Notes under the pieces: generated by a model | What the model saw: the letters and a program-made list of their open reading frames with translations, nothing else | Told to the model about the DNA's origin: nothing | The model's database searches: none | Shown: positions 35,231 through 43,051 of the stretch, piece by piece | How the letters are laid out: the number at the start of each line of letters is the position of its first letter | Position numbering within the stretch: position 1 is the first letter of the stretch | Program-made: the position numbers and the translations under genes | From: Desnuesiella massiliensis | Lineage (GTDB): Bacteria; Bacillota; Clostridia; Clostridiales; Clostridiaceae | Direction: 5' to 3' | Assembly (NCBI RefSeq): GCF_001403615.1 | Contig: NZ_LN879453.1 | Coordinates: 124,001 to 188,000 of the forward strand | Length of the DNA stretch: 64,000 nt

Positions 35231-36064
35231 ATGGAGTTATGTATTAAAGCCTATAAGGATGAATATAAGTCGATAGTAAGTGATCTTATTTCAGATAATA
35301 GTTTTGTAAGAGAAGATATAATAGGATGCTTAGATAGATGTCCACAGTGTGGGTGGATTGTAGAAGGGGAGTGTGGAGTTCTTGCCGTGGGTGTGTTTAC
35401 TGGGGCAAGTAAAAAGACTAGTATGACTTTATATGTGAAAGCATCAAAAAGAAAAGAAGGAATCGGAAGTATGCTTTTAAAGTCATTAGAGGAGAGTATG
35501 AGAAGTGTTGGAGTTGAGGAGACAGTATGTGATTTTAAAGCTAATGAATTAGAAAAATCATTTTTATATAAAAATAGGTACAAGCATTGGTTTCATTCTA
35601 ATCTTATGGCATATACTGGTTGCAAATTGATAGTAGATAATCATGAAATAATAAATTATGAAGATAAGTATTATGATGAATGTCAAAAGGTATTTAGTGA
35701 ATCTTTTCATAAAATGCGCTTATCGGTAGGGTTAGAGTCTACGCTGAGCCTTCCAAGTGAAAAAGAGAGAAGAGAATATAAAGAAAATGCAGAAAATATA
35801 TTTGTATTACGTCATAATAATCAAATAGTAGCAGTTGTTAGAATTGAAGATAATGAAATAGATGCAGTGGCAGTAGGTGTAGAGCATCAAGGTAAAGGAT
35901 ATGGAAAATCTTTAGTAAGCTATGCTGTTAATAAATTATTAGATAGAGGATGTATAAAAGTGACTCTCTGGGTAGTTGAAGGAAATCCAGCAAAATTTTT
36001 ATATGAGAAATTAGGTTTTATAGCAGAACGCACACATGAATTTGTTGTTAAAAGTATAAAGTAG
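35231..36064 (+). CDS. GNAT family N-acetyltransferase (two complete domains)
   Basis: A 277-residue protein in which both halves carry acetyl-CoA motifs: KASKRKEGIGSMLLKSLEES in the first and VGVEHQGKGYGKSLVSYAVN in the second, each followed by a motif-B-like segment (FLYKNRY, FLYEKLGF). It has a good ribosome binding site (aaagggagatatta). It likely arose by internal duplication. Substrate unknown. Confidence 0.87.
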   Translation: MELCIKAYKDEYKSIVSDLISDNSFVREDIIGCLDRCPQCGWIVEGECGVLAVGVFTGASKKTSMTLYVKASKRKEGIGSMLLKSLEESMRSVGVEETVCDFKANELEKSFLYKNRYKHWFHSNLMAYTGCKLIVDNHEIINYEDKYYDECQKVFSESFHKMRLSVGLESTLSLPSEKERREYKENAENIFVLRHNNQIVAVVRIEDNEIDAVAVGVEHQGKGYGKSLVSYAVNKLLDRGCIKVTLWVVEGNPAKFLYEKLGFIAERTHEFVVKSIK

Positions 36065-36101
36065 AAAAGATTATCTATAATTTACTATTAGGAGGCATAT
36101 G

Positions 36102-36665
36102 ATGAAAACACTAATTATTAATGGTTCTCCAAGGAAAAATGGGGATTCCATGACTTTAGTTAATGAAATGATACATTACCTTCATGGAGATATGAGAGTT
36201 GTTCACACTTATTATGATAATATTAATCCCTGCATAGATTGTAGATATTGTTGGCACAATGATGGGTGTTCAATTAATGATGAAATGCAGGAATTATATA
36301 AACTTCTTGATGAAGTAGACAACATAATATTAGCCTCACCTCTGCATTTTTCCGAACTTACAGGTAAAATGTTAAGTTTCGCAAGTCGATTACAATGTTT
36401 TTTTGTTTTAAGGTGTATAAGAAAAGATAGCAATTTTAAACTGAAAAATAAAAATGGTGTGCTTGTTCTTACTGGAGGTGGTGATGGGAGTCCTAATACA
36501 GCAATAGCCAGTGCAAATATTATTTTTAGACATATAAATACAAAATTAATCGGAACTGTTTTATCTTTACAAACAAATGATATACCAGCCAATGAGGATG
36601 TTGAAGCTTTAAGTAAAGCTAAAGATTTAGCATTTCGATTAAGTGATTTATATAAAGTGGTATAA
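36102..36665 (+). CDS. Flavodoxin-fold NAD(P)H-dependent oxidoreductase
   Basis: A 187-residue FMN-binding protein of the NADPH-dependent FMN reductase/iron-sulfur flavoprotein-like group. The FMN phosphate loop is NGSPRKNGDSMTLV at the N-terminus and C-terminal SPLHFSELTGKML holds the flavin edge. Cysteines in CIDCRYCWHNDGC are compact like those of iron-sulfur flavoproteins. Two adjacent ATGs are possible; the second (36102) has the better spacing from ggagg. It overlaps no gene; the amidohydrolase starts 28 bases later. Confidence 0.87.
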   Translation: MKTLIINGSPRKNGDSMTLVNEMIHYLHGDMRVVHTYYDNINPCIDCRYCWHNDGCSINDEMQELYKLLDEVDNIILASPLHFSELTGKMLSFASRLQCFFVLRCIRKDSNFKLKNKNGVLVLTGGGDGSPNTAIASANIIFRHINTKLIGTVLSLQTNDIPANEDVEALSKAKDLAFRLSDLYKVV

Positions 36666-36693
36666 TGGGGTATTTAAAAAAGGGGGTAGACTA

Positions 36694-37869
36694 TTGAGAA
36701 GAGAAATAGATTTGCTTTTAAATAATTGTAATTTAATTGATGGTACAGGAAGCGAAATTAAAAAAAATGTACACATTGGAGTTAAAAATAAAAAAATAGT
36801 ATTTATAGAGAATAAAGTTATTAATAATGTAATTAATGATGAATGTAAGATATTAAATTTAAATGGTGCAACTATATTGCCTGGATTCATAAATGCTCAT
36901 GCTCACACAGGGTTTAAATATATAAAAGATGAGGTGTGTGAAGGATTTCAGATTGAATATTTAAATGCTTGCATTAGAGAAGGAATAACAACTATTCGTG
37001 ATGAAGGAATGCTTAGTGATGCTTCTATAGACAATATGTTAAAACAAAAAAATCTTTTAGATCAGAGTACATCACATCCTAATGTAATTGTTACAGGAAA
37101 GTTCTTTTCGGCTCCAGGAGGATATGGTGGACAAGCACCTATTACAGTGTCAACTGTCGAAGAGGTAAGACAGAAAGTAAATGAAATAATAGATCAGGGC
37201 ATAAGAGTTATAAAGACTGTACTTGACGATGGAATGGATCCTAGTACATTTGGATTGCCTAAATTATCAGAAGAATTGTTAAAAGAAATTTGCAATGTGG
37301 CACATAGTAGAGGAGCTAAGGTATCGGCGCATGTAACTCAGGCACATAATCTCGAGGTACTTGTGCGTGCGGGTATAGATGATGCAGGGCATATGGTTTA
37401 TGACAATTTAAGTGATGATTTAATTAATGATATGATTGAGAAAAATATTTATTTCGTACCAACACTAACTGTATTTAAATTTATACAAGATAAATATGGA
37501 GCTCCAATATTAGAGAGTGCCATGAATAATCTAAAGAGATTTATTAAAGCAGGTGGCAAAATTGCACTAGGTGATGACTTTATTGAGGAAGAAGAACCTT
37601 GGTATAGATTAGGTATGCCATTAATTGAAATTGAACTTTTACAGGAATGTGGAGTAACACCTATGGAAATTATAGTTGCAGCAACAAAACATGGTTCGGA
37701 GGTATGTAATGCTTCAAAGGAAATAGGTACTGTTGAAGTAGGGAAAAATGCAGACTTATTAATATTAAAAGATAATCCACTGGAGAATTTCAATAATATA
37801 AGAAATATTCTTATGGTTATAAAAGATGGAAATATTATTGTGAATAAAGATGTCAACTTAAAATTGTGA
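36694..37869 (+). CDS. Amidohydrolase superfamily protein (imidazolonepropionase-like)
   Basis: A 391-residue metal-dependent hydrolase. The start is TTG at 36694 after aggggg; a longer frame reaches into the previous gene. Metal and catalytic motifs are visible: INAHAHTGF (HxH), AHVTQAH, DDAGHMVYD and LGDDF (the late Asp). The N-terminal LLNNCNLIDGTGSEI and C-terminal GTVEVGKNADLLILKDNPL are the usual composite beta-sandwich halves. Related enzymes act on imidazolonepropionate or prolidase-like substrates; the specific one cannot be inferred. Confidence 0.88.
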   Translation: MRREIDLLLNNCNLIDGTGSEIKKNVHIGVKNKKIVFIENKVINNVINDECKILNLNGATILPGFINAHAHTGFKYIKDEVCEGFQIEYLNACIREGITTIRDEGMLSDASIDNMLKQKNLLDQSTSHPNVIVTGKFFSAPGGYGGQAPITVSTVEEVRQKVNEIIDQGIRVIKTVLDDGMDPSTFGLPKLSEELLKEICNVAHSRGAKVSAHVTQAHNLEVLVRAGIDDAGHMVYDNLSDDLINDMIEKNIYFVPTLTVFKFIQDKYGAPILESAMNNLKRFIKAGGKIALGDDFIEEEEPWYRLGMPLIEIELLQECGVTPMEIIVAATKHGSEVCNASKEIGTVEVGKNADLLILKDNPLENFNNIRNILMVIKDGNIIVNKDVNLKL

Positions 37870-37971
37870 AGTACCTTTTTATTTTACAATTTCAAATCTA
37901 AGTTATTTATGTAATTTAGTAAGAATCAAAGCCATTACTTCGGTGGTTTATGCAAGAGGAGGAAATTCTAT

Positions 37972-38699
37972 ATGAAAGTAATAGAGTCATGGCAAGAAGA
38001 AAAAGATCAATACATCTTAAACCATGGATTTATGCTTAAAAGAGCTGATAAACTAGAGTTTGAAATTCATGAAACCATATATTCAAATGGTCAAATAATC
38101 ATAACAAGATTAAGATATATGGGGTTACTCCTAGAGATATAGAACATTTGTATAAACTTGGATATAGGATAAAATGCGAAAGAAGAGTAATGATCCGACC
38201 AACTGAAATGTTTGATAATATTGACTGGAATAACGATTTGACTATTAAAACACCAGCTATATCTGATATTCCTCAAATAGGAAAATTGTTTTTTGAAAGT
38301 TATAGTGGTGGTATAGATTATGAAGTTTTTGGACATCAGAGCTTAGAAGAAGCTACTATTAATGCTGAAAAAGTTCTAAACACGTATAAATCAAATAATA
38401 TTCTTGACGGTTCAACTCTGGTTTTCGATAAAAATACCAATGAGTTAATCGCAGCATGCATGGCTGGAATTAGCGGATATTGTGATAATGATTTTTCTGA
38501 AATTGGTGAAGTTGCAGTAAAACCAGCCTATAGGAAATTAGGCATTGCTTCTAATATGATAAAGAAAGCTTTAACAAATTTAAAGAAAATATCACCAGCA
38601 ACAATATTATGCGTTACTATAGGTAATCCAGCGGAAGGTTTGTATCATAAGATGGGATTTTTCTCAGGGGTTAAGTTCACAAATATGTATTTAAGATGA
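37972..38699 (+). pseudogene. GNAT acetyltransferase interrupted by a frameshift
   Basis: A start with aggaggaaat opens a frame MKVIESWQEEKDQYILNHGF that ends at a TAG after 56 codons. From about 38100 the same protein continues in another frame (NKIKIYGVTPRDIEHLYKLGY, then the GNAT domain with EVAVKPAYRKLGIASNMIKK and GLYHKMGFF). Joined, they give about 240 residues homologous to the intact neighbour at 38795-39682. One indel near 38095-38105 explains it. It is either a true pseudogene or a sequencing error; a downstream ATG at 38148 or 38190 could still express the catalytic half. Confidence 0.7.
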
Positions 38700-38794
38700 A
38701 TAACAAAATGTCAAGGGGGCCACCAAGTACCTAGAACAAACTGTGGAAAACATTATTTTTAAATATTATTGAAAATAAAAAAGGGGATGAGACT

Positions 38795-39682
38795 TTGGAA
38801 TATCTAAATAAATATAAAATAATTAAAGCTGACTCAGAAGAATGGGCAAGATATCATGCTATCTATAGAGTAAGCAACTTTAATGAATGGATGTCATTAA
38901 GCTTTCAAAATGATATAGATCGCTATGCTAAAGCAGATTTCTGTTATTGGATAACAGTATGTGAAAAGAGAATAGGTGGAGCTTTTATAAAACCTAATAT
39001 GCTTAAATGCGTATTTACTATACCGCCATTTCACAATTACAAAGAACTGATTGAAGTGTTAACGCTGTACATGAATGATATATCTGATAAAAGCAATCCT
39101 ATCGTAGCTCCAGATGCCGATGTGAAGAATGTTGAATATTATAGAAATGTAGGATTTAACCTTGAGAGAATTGAGAAGCTTATGGTTTGTCCTACAAACG
39201 AATTTGACATAAACTTGGAAGAAACCTATAAAGTTGTAACACCTAATATAGAACATGTGGAAGCCATGGCGAAGCTTTATTTTGAAGCATATAGCAATAA
39301 TAAACTTCCTTATATTGCATCTCAGTCCTATGAGTTTCAACTATCAAATGCCCAAATATACTTTAATCATATAAAATTAGTGAACATTACTAATGAATGG
39401 TCTACTTTGGTTTATGATACTGTTACAAATAAGTTTATTGGTGCTTGTATAGTTGGCTTTGTTAATGGTCTACCCTATATACTTGATTTTGTTGTACATC
39501 CTGAGTTTCAAAGAAAAGGAATTGCATCCATGATGATGCAGCGGACCTTGAGTCTGCTATATAGAAGCTATCCAGCTATAAGATTAAGTATCACTGAAGG
39601 AAATGATGCAGAAGAGTTTTATGATAAATTAGGATTTATTAGTTTAGCAAAAACGGTTTACATGACCAAATGCAAGGAGTAA
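38795..39682 (+). CDS. GNAT family N-acetyltransferase
   Basis: A 295-residue protein with a C-terminal GNAT domain (VVHPEFQRKGIASMMMQRTL, then EEFYDKLGF). The N-terminal half is a divergent GNAT-like domain (FCYWITVCEKRIGGAF, VEYYRNVGFNLERI). It is similar over most of its length to the frameshifted copy just upstream, so the two are tandem duplicates. Start is TTG after aaggggatgagac. Confidence 0.85.
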   Translation: MEYLNKYKIIKADSEEWARYHAIYRVSNFNEWMSLSFQNDIDRYAKADFCYWITVCEKRIGGAFIKPNMLKCVFTIPPFHNYKELIEVLTLYMNDISDKSNPIVAPDADVKNVEYYRNVGFNLERIEKLMVCPTNEFDINLEETYKVVTPNIEHVEAMAKLYFEAYSNNKLPYIASQSYEFQLSNAQIYFNHIKLVNITNEWSTLVYDTVTNKFIGACIVGFVNGLPYILDFVVHPEFQRKGIASMMMQRTLSLLYRSYPAIRLSITEGNDAEEFYDKLGFISLAKTVYMTKCKE

Positions 39683-39822
39683 AAACTGTAATTATAGGTT
39701 AGGTTGCATCTGTGAATTATATCTAATTAAAGACAAGAGGAGGAAATAAAAGATACATCGAAGAATGGGCAGGAGTTGGAAAAATACAATATAATAAATA
39801 AATTTATAAGGAGGATATTAAA

Positions 39823-40242
39823 ATGAGGGATGCAGAGAAAACCATAGGCAATTTAATTGATAAGGCAGGTGTTTCGTTTATTGGGTCAATAGATGCTGAA
39901 GGATTTCCAAATATGAAAGCAATGTTACCGCCAAGAAAAAGAGAGGGAATTAAGCATATTTATTTTACTACTAATACTTCATCTATGAGGGTAAGCCAAT
40001 ATAAGGCAGACCCGAAAGCAAGCGTGTACTTTTGCGACAAACGTTTTTTTAGGGGAGTGATGTTAAAGGGAACTATGGAAGTGCTTGAAGATAGTGATTC
40101 CAAAGAAATGATTTGGCGTGAGGGTGATACAATGTATTATCCCTTAGGTGTAAGCGACCCTGATTATTGTGTATTAAAATTTACAGCACATAACGGGCGG
40201 TTTTATAGTAATTTTAAATCGGAAAATTTTGATGTTGAATAA
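39823..40242 (+). CDS. Pyridoxamine 5'-phosphate oxidase-family flavoprotein
   Basis: A 139-residue split-barrel protein of the PPOX superfamily (general stress protein 26-like). Typical segments are VSFIGSIDAEGFPNMKAML, IYFTTNTSSMRVSQYKAD and ASVYFCDKRFFRGVMLKGTM. Such proteins bind FMN, F420 or haem; the cofactor here is not determinable. Strong ribosome binding site (aaggaggatatta). Upstream 39740-39805 holds another aggaggaaat and a short frame IEEWAGVGKIQYNK that may be a gene remnant. Confidence 0.88.
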   Translation: MRDAEKTIGNLIDKAGVSFIGSIDAEGFPNMKAMLPPRKREGIKHIYFTTNTSSMRVSQYKADPKASVYFCDKRFFRGVMLKGTMEVLEDSDSKEMIWREGDTMYYPLGVSDPDYCVLKFTAHNGRFYSNFKSENFDVE

Positions 40243-40343
40243 AGTTAGTATAAGAAAAACATAGAATAAGAAGTGAATACTTTTCTAAAGTTCAACAATG
40301 AGCGTATCATTTATAAAATAAAAGTAAGGGGGGAAGCTGTAAC

Positions 40344-40931
40344 GTGGAAGAAATAGAAATTAGAAGAATGTGTGACTTGGATGATAATGCAAAATACCAA
40401 GTAGCAGAGGTGTTCGTTGATGGGTTTTATGAGGAGTTATCTGGTATTTCAAAGAGTACAGACAAGCTTATAAAAGTTTTTGAAAATGCCTTTATTGAAG
40501 AGTCATGCTATTTGGCCACCATAAACAATGTAGTGGTGGGCATGGTGTGTTGCTCAGATAGCAAAACAAGGGCTGTAAATATAGAAAAACGAAAATTTCT
40601 AAAAGAATTTGGTTTTATAAAAGGAAATATTGTTTATCGAATTCTAAATAGCGAATTTAATAAACCTATAGAATTTGGCGAGAATATTGCCTTTGTGGAA
40701 TGTATGGCAACTAGAGTTGAAAGCCGTGGCAATGGCGTTGCAACTTCACTATTACAATATATAATTAATAATTTACCATATACAGAATATGTTTTAGATG
40801 TAACTGATGTGAATGAAAAAGCGATAAGTCTATATAAAAAGGTTGGATTTAAGGAATTTGAGAGAAAGAAAGAGAGGTATGGAAAGCAAAAGGGATTTAA
40901 CGAACGCATCTACATGAAATTTAATAAATAG
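40344..40931 (+). CDS. GNAT family N-acetyltransferase
   Basis: A 195-residue single-domain GNAT. The acetyl-CoA motif is MATRVESRGNGVATSLLQYI and motif B is EKAISLYKKVGFKEFER. Start is GTG preceded by aagggggg at about 12 bases. Last of the GNAT cluster. A hairpin at 40988-41015 may end it. Confidence 0.87.
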   Translation: MEEIEIRRMCDLDDNAKYQVAEVFVDGFYEELSGISKSTDKLIKVFENAFIEESCYLATINNVVVGMVCCSDSKTRAVNIEKRKFLKEFGFIKGNIVYRILNSEFNKPIEFGENIAFVECMATRVESRGNGVATSLLQYIINNLPYTEYVLDVTDVNEKAISLYKKVGFKEFERKKERYGKQKGFNERIYMKFNK

Positions 40932-40994
40932 ATTTTGGGATAAGATAGGATAGTATTAAAATGATTTAGTATGGATTTTAAAAGGGTAAAGGGG

Positions 40995-41288
40995 TTACTT
41001 TATAGTAATCCCTTTAGCATTATAGGCAGCACCTAAGAAAGGAAGTTTAAGTTTTTGTTTTATAATAATTTCTTCGCTTAATACAAGAGTTTTATGAATA
41101 TAGATTTTTATACCATCTACTTCATATAAGTTATAGTTTATCTCGTCAGAAAAATTTTTAAGAACCTCGATCCAAAGGTTTTTTAGTATGCCGCCGCTTC
41201 AACCACAGGAAGAGGTTACAATTTTTATAACTACAATACCACCACTAGCCTTAATGCTAGCTAATGCCTTGTCTTCTATTTTTATCAC
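40995..41288 (-). CDS. HesB-like selenoprotein with in-frame TGA (Sec30)
   Basis: The minus-strand frame starts at GTG 41288, six bases after GGAGGG, and runs MIKIEDKALASIKASGGIVV to TSSCG before a TGA at 41201-41199. Reading through, the frame continues SGGILKNLWIEVLKNFS and on to a TAA at 40997-40995, giving 97 residues. The C28-G29-U30-S-G-G motif fits the small HesB/IscA-like group in clostridia in which the last cysteine may be selenocysteine. A SECIS-like hairpin follows the TGA at the right distance. Without Sec insertion the product would be only 29 residues. Probable role in Fe-S or redox chemistry, not proven. It is divergent from niaX. Confidence 0.8.
41160..41183 (-). promoter_or_regulatory. 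SECIS-like hairpin for selenocysteine insertion
   Basis: Stem AACCTT/GAGGTT (extended by A-T pairs to about eight) with apical loop TGGATC, which has G in the second and third positions. The loop begins about 24 bases after the TGA, inside the 16-37 base range described for bacterial SECIS elements. It lies within the coding sequence as expected for bacteria. Confidence 0.65.
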
Positions 41289-41381
41289 ATTAAATCCCTC
41301 CATACCTATATAGGGTATAGTTATATTATAATAAATACTAAAGTGCGTATCAATAATAATTAGGTTACGTTTAAAAATATA

Positions 41382-41429
41382 TTTACAAAAGCAACGCATT
41401 GCTATATACTAGTGTATATACACTAGTAT
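41382..41429 (+). promoter_or_regulatory. niaX promoter with overlapping 24-bp palindromic operator
   Basis: TTTACA (41382-41387) and TATACT (41405-41410) are 17 bases apart. A perfect palindrome, ACTAGTGTATATACACTAGT extended by AT on both sides (41406-41429), covers the -10 end and the start site. This is the textbook position for a repressor operator; NiaR is the expected regulator of niacin transporters, but I cannot confirm the consensus from memory. Confidence 0.65.
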
Positions 41430-41444
41430 GCAGGGGGAAATAAC

Positions 41445-41960
41445 ATGAATAAGAATAAAAAGATGATAATTACGGCTTTATTAGTTGCTCTATCTATTAT
41501 AATACCTACTCAATTTGGATTTTTAAGGGTTATTATACCGCCCTTTACAGCTACCTTGACTTTCCATGTACCTATGTTTTTAGCTATGCTGATATCTCCG
41601 ATGGCAGGTATAGCTGTGGGAATAGGTTCAGCCATAGGATTTGTGATTACAGGTCTTCCGCTAGAAGTTGCGGCTAGAGCTGCTATGCACATGTTTGTGG
41701 CGGGTATAGGTGCAGTTTTAATAAGAAAGAACTTTTCTTTAGGACAAGTTATATGGATAACAGCTCCAATACATGGACTTTTAGAAGCAATTATTGTAAT
41801 TCCTTTTGGATTTGATTTTTATAAATCCTTAGTTCTTGTGGGAATAGGTAGTGTAATTCATCACATGATAGATGGTGTTATCACTGTGTATCTTACTAAA
41901 GCCATTTTAAAGGCCCAAAGAAAGGATAGCAAAGATTATAGAAATCTTTTTGCGGCATAA
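41445..41960 (+). CDS. niaX: ECF transporter S component, NiaX-like (niacin)
   Basis: A 171-residue membrane protein with about six hydrophobic segments. PPFTATLTFHVPMFLAMLISP followed by GIGSAIGFVITGLPLEVAARA and APIHGLLEAIIVIPFGF match my memory of the NiaX family of niacin-specific S components. The ATG follows cagggggaaataac. The gene is alone, with a palindromic operator over its promoter and a bidirectional terminator after it. pncB in this window would use the imported niacin. Other S-component specificity remains possible. Confidence 0.72.
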   Translation: MNKNKKMIITALLVALSIIIPTQFGFLRVIIPPFTATLTFHVPMFLAMLISPMAGIAVGIGSAIGFVITGLPLEVAARAAMHMFVAGIGAVLIRKNFSLGQVIWITAPIHGLLEAIIVIPFGFDFYKSLVLVGIGSVIHHMIDGVITVYLTKAILKAQRKDSKDYRNLFAA

Positions 41961-41990
41961 AAAATAGCAGTTCTTTACTGCTATTTTTTA
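41959..41990. terminator. Bidirectional terminator between niaX and the RmlD-like gene
   Basis: AAAAAATAGCAG / CTGCTATTTTTT hairpin with a 7-base loop, A and T runs on both sides. Confidence 0.85.
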
Positions 41991-42004
41991 TGCTTTAAAA
42001 TATT

Positions 42005-42838
42005 TTAGTCATTATATTCTAAAATATATTCATTAATTCTGCTTTCCAGGCTAGGAAGTTCTATATTAAAACAATTTTTTAGCAAAGAAGTATTAAGTGC
42101 AGAATATTTTGGTCGGGGGGCGGAGTTGGCAATGTAGCCTTCTGGCATTTCTATTAAGTTCTTTTCAAGACCTAATTTATAAAAAACAGTTCTAATTAAA
42201 TTGCATTTGCTGATTATGGCGTTATTTGAACAATTATAAACACCATAAAAATTAGATTTAACCATAGTATTAATAGCATCTGCTAAATCTTTTATATATG
42301 TGGGGCTTACTACTTCATTGGAGCAAACAAAAATCGGGGACTCTATCTTATCTAAGGCTTTTCTAATGTAGCAATCGTAGCCTCCGAAAACCCAAGAGGT
42401 TCTTATAATAAAGTATTTCTTGCATATAGTTCTAATAAGTTTTTCCCCAGCTAATTTAGTTTTTCCATATATATTTAAGGGGTCACATTCATCTGTTTCG
42501 TAATAAGGGCTTCGTTTTAAACCATTATATACATAGTTAGTAGATAGATATACTATAGGTATATCTAGGCAGGAACAGGCATAGGCAACATTTAGGCTAC
42601 CTATAGTATTTACTGTATAAGCAGCAGTTTCATTGTTTTCGCAGAAATCTAAATTAGTTATAGCAGCGGTATGAATAACTAAATCAGGCTTTAATAGCTC
42701 TATGGTACTACATACTAAGGTTTTATTTGTTATATCCAATTCATTTTTTCCTAAAGCATATATCTTATGGTCTTTTTCGAAATAATCCTTTAAATAGCTT
42801 CCAATACTTCCGTTGGCACCAGTAATTAATATATTCAA
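42005..42838 (-). CDS. dTDP-4-dehydrorhamnose reductase-like (RmlD/RfbD) protein
   Basis: An extended SDR of 277 residues starting from TTG at 42838 (after AAGGTG), which puts the Rossmann motif ILITGANGSIGSYL at the N-terminus; the longer frame from 42898 adds 20 unlikely residues. The catalytic YxxxK is in IYGKTKLAGEKL and the LSTNYVYNG segment precedes it. RmlD makes dTDP-rhamnose for surface polysaccharides, but no other rml gene is nearby, so a different sugar or a spore-coat role is possible. Confidence 0.8.
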   Translation of the reverse strand: MNILITGANGSIGSYLKDYFEKDHKIYALGKNELDITNKTLVCSTIELLKPDLVIHTAAITNLDFCENNETAAYTVNTIGSLNVAYACSCLDIPIVYLSTNYVYNGLKRSPYYETDECDPLNIYGKTKLAGEKLIRTICKKYFIIRTSWVFGGYDCYIRKALDKIESPIFVCSNEVVSPTYIKDLADAINTMVKSNFYGVYNCSNNAIISKCNLIRTVFYKLGLEKNLIEMPEGYIANSAPRPKYSALNTSLLKNCFNIELPSLESRINEYILEYND

Positions 42839-43051
42839 ATAAATCAACACCTTCCTATAAAAATAATTTATCTTATGAAATATAAATGTTATCTTCAAGC
42901 CATTATGGTGCAGATATAAGTTAATATTTAAGCTTGTTTCCTTATAGGGAAACTCCCTATTTAATTATATGAGTATAGTATAGTAAATATTGACATGATT
43001 TTTTAAAAAATGTATAATTTTAGATTAGGTTATGAGAGTGAGGTGAATATA

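Noticed and set aside
36212..36592. 126-residue minus-strand frame
   Set aside because: Antisense shadow of the flavodoxin-like gene, which has clear FMN motifs; no start signals.
37449..37856. 135-residue minus-strand frame
   Set aside because: Antisense to the amidohydrolase with visible metal motifs; no ribosome binding site.
41199..41399. 66-residue minus-strand ORF ending at TGA
   Set aside because: The first half has no start signals and the TGA is better explained as a selenocysteine codon of the 40995-41288 gene.
41406..41429. TrpR-type operator (CTAG...CTAG)
   Set aside because: Spacing between the CTAG units is 10 bases rather than 4, and TrpR is not expected in Clostridium.
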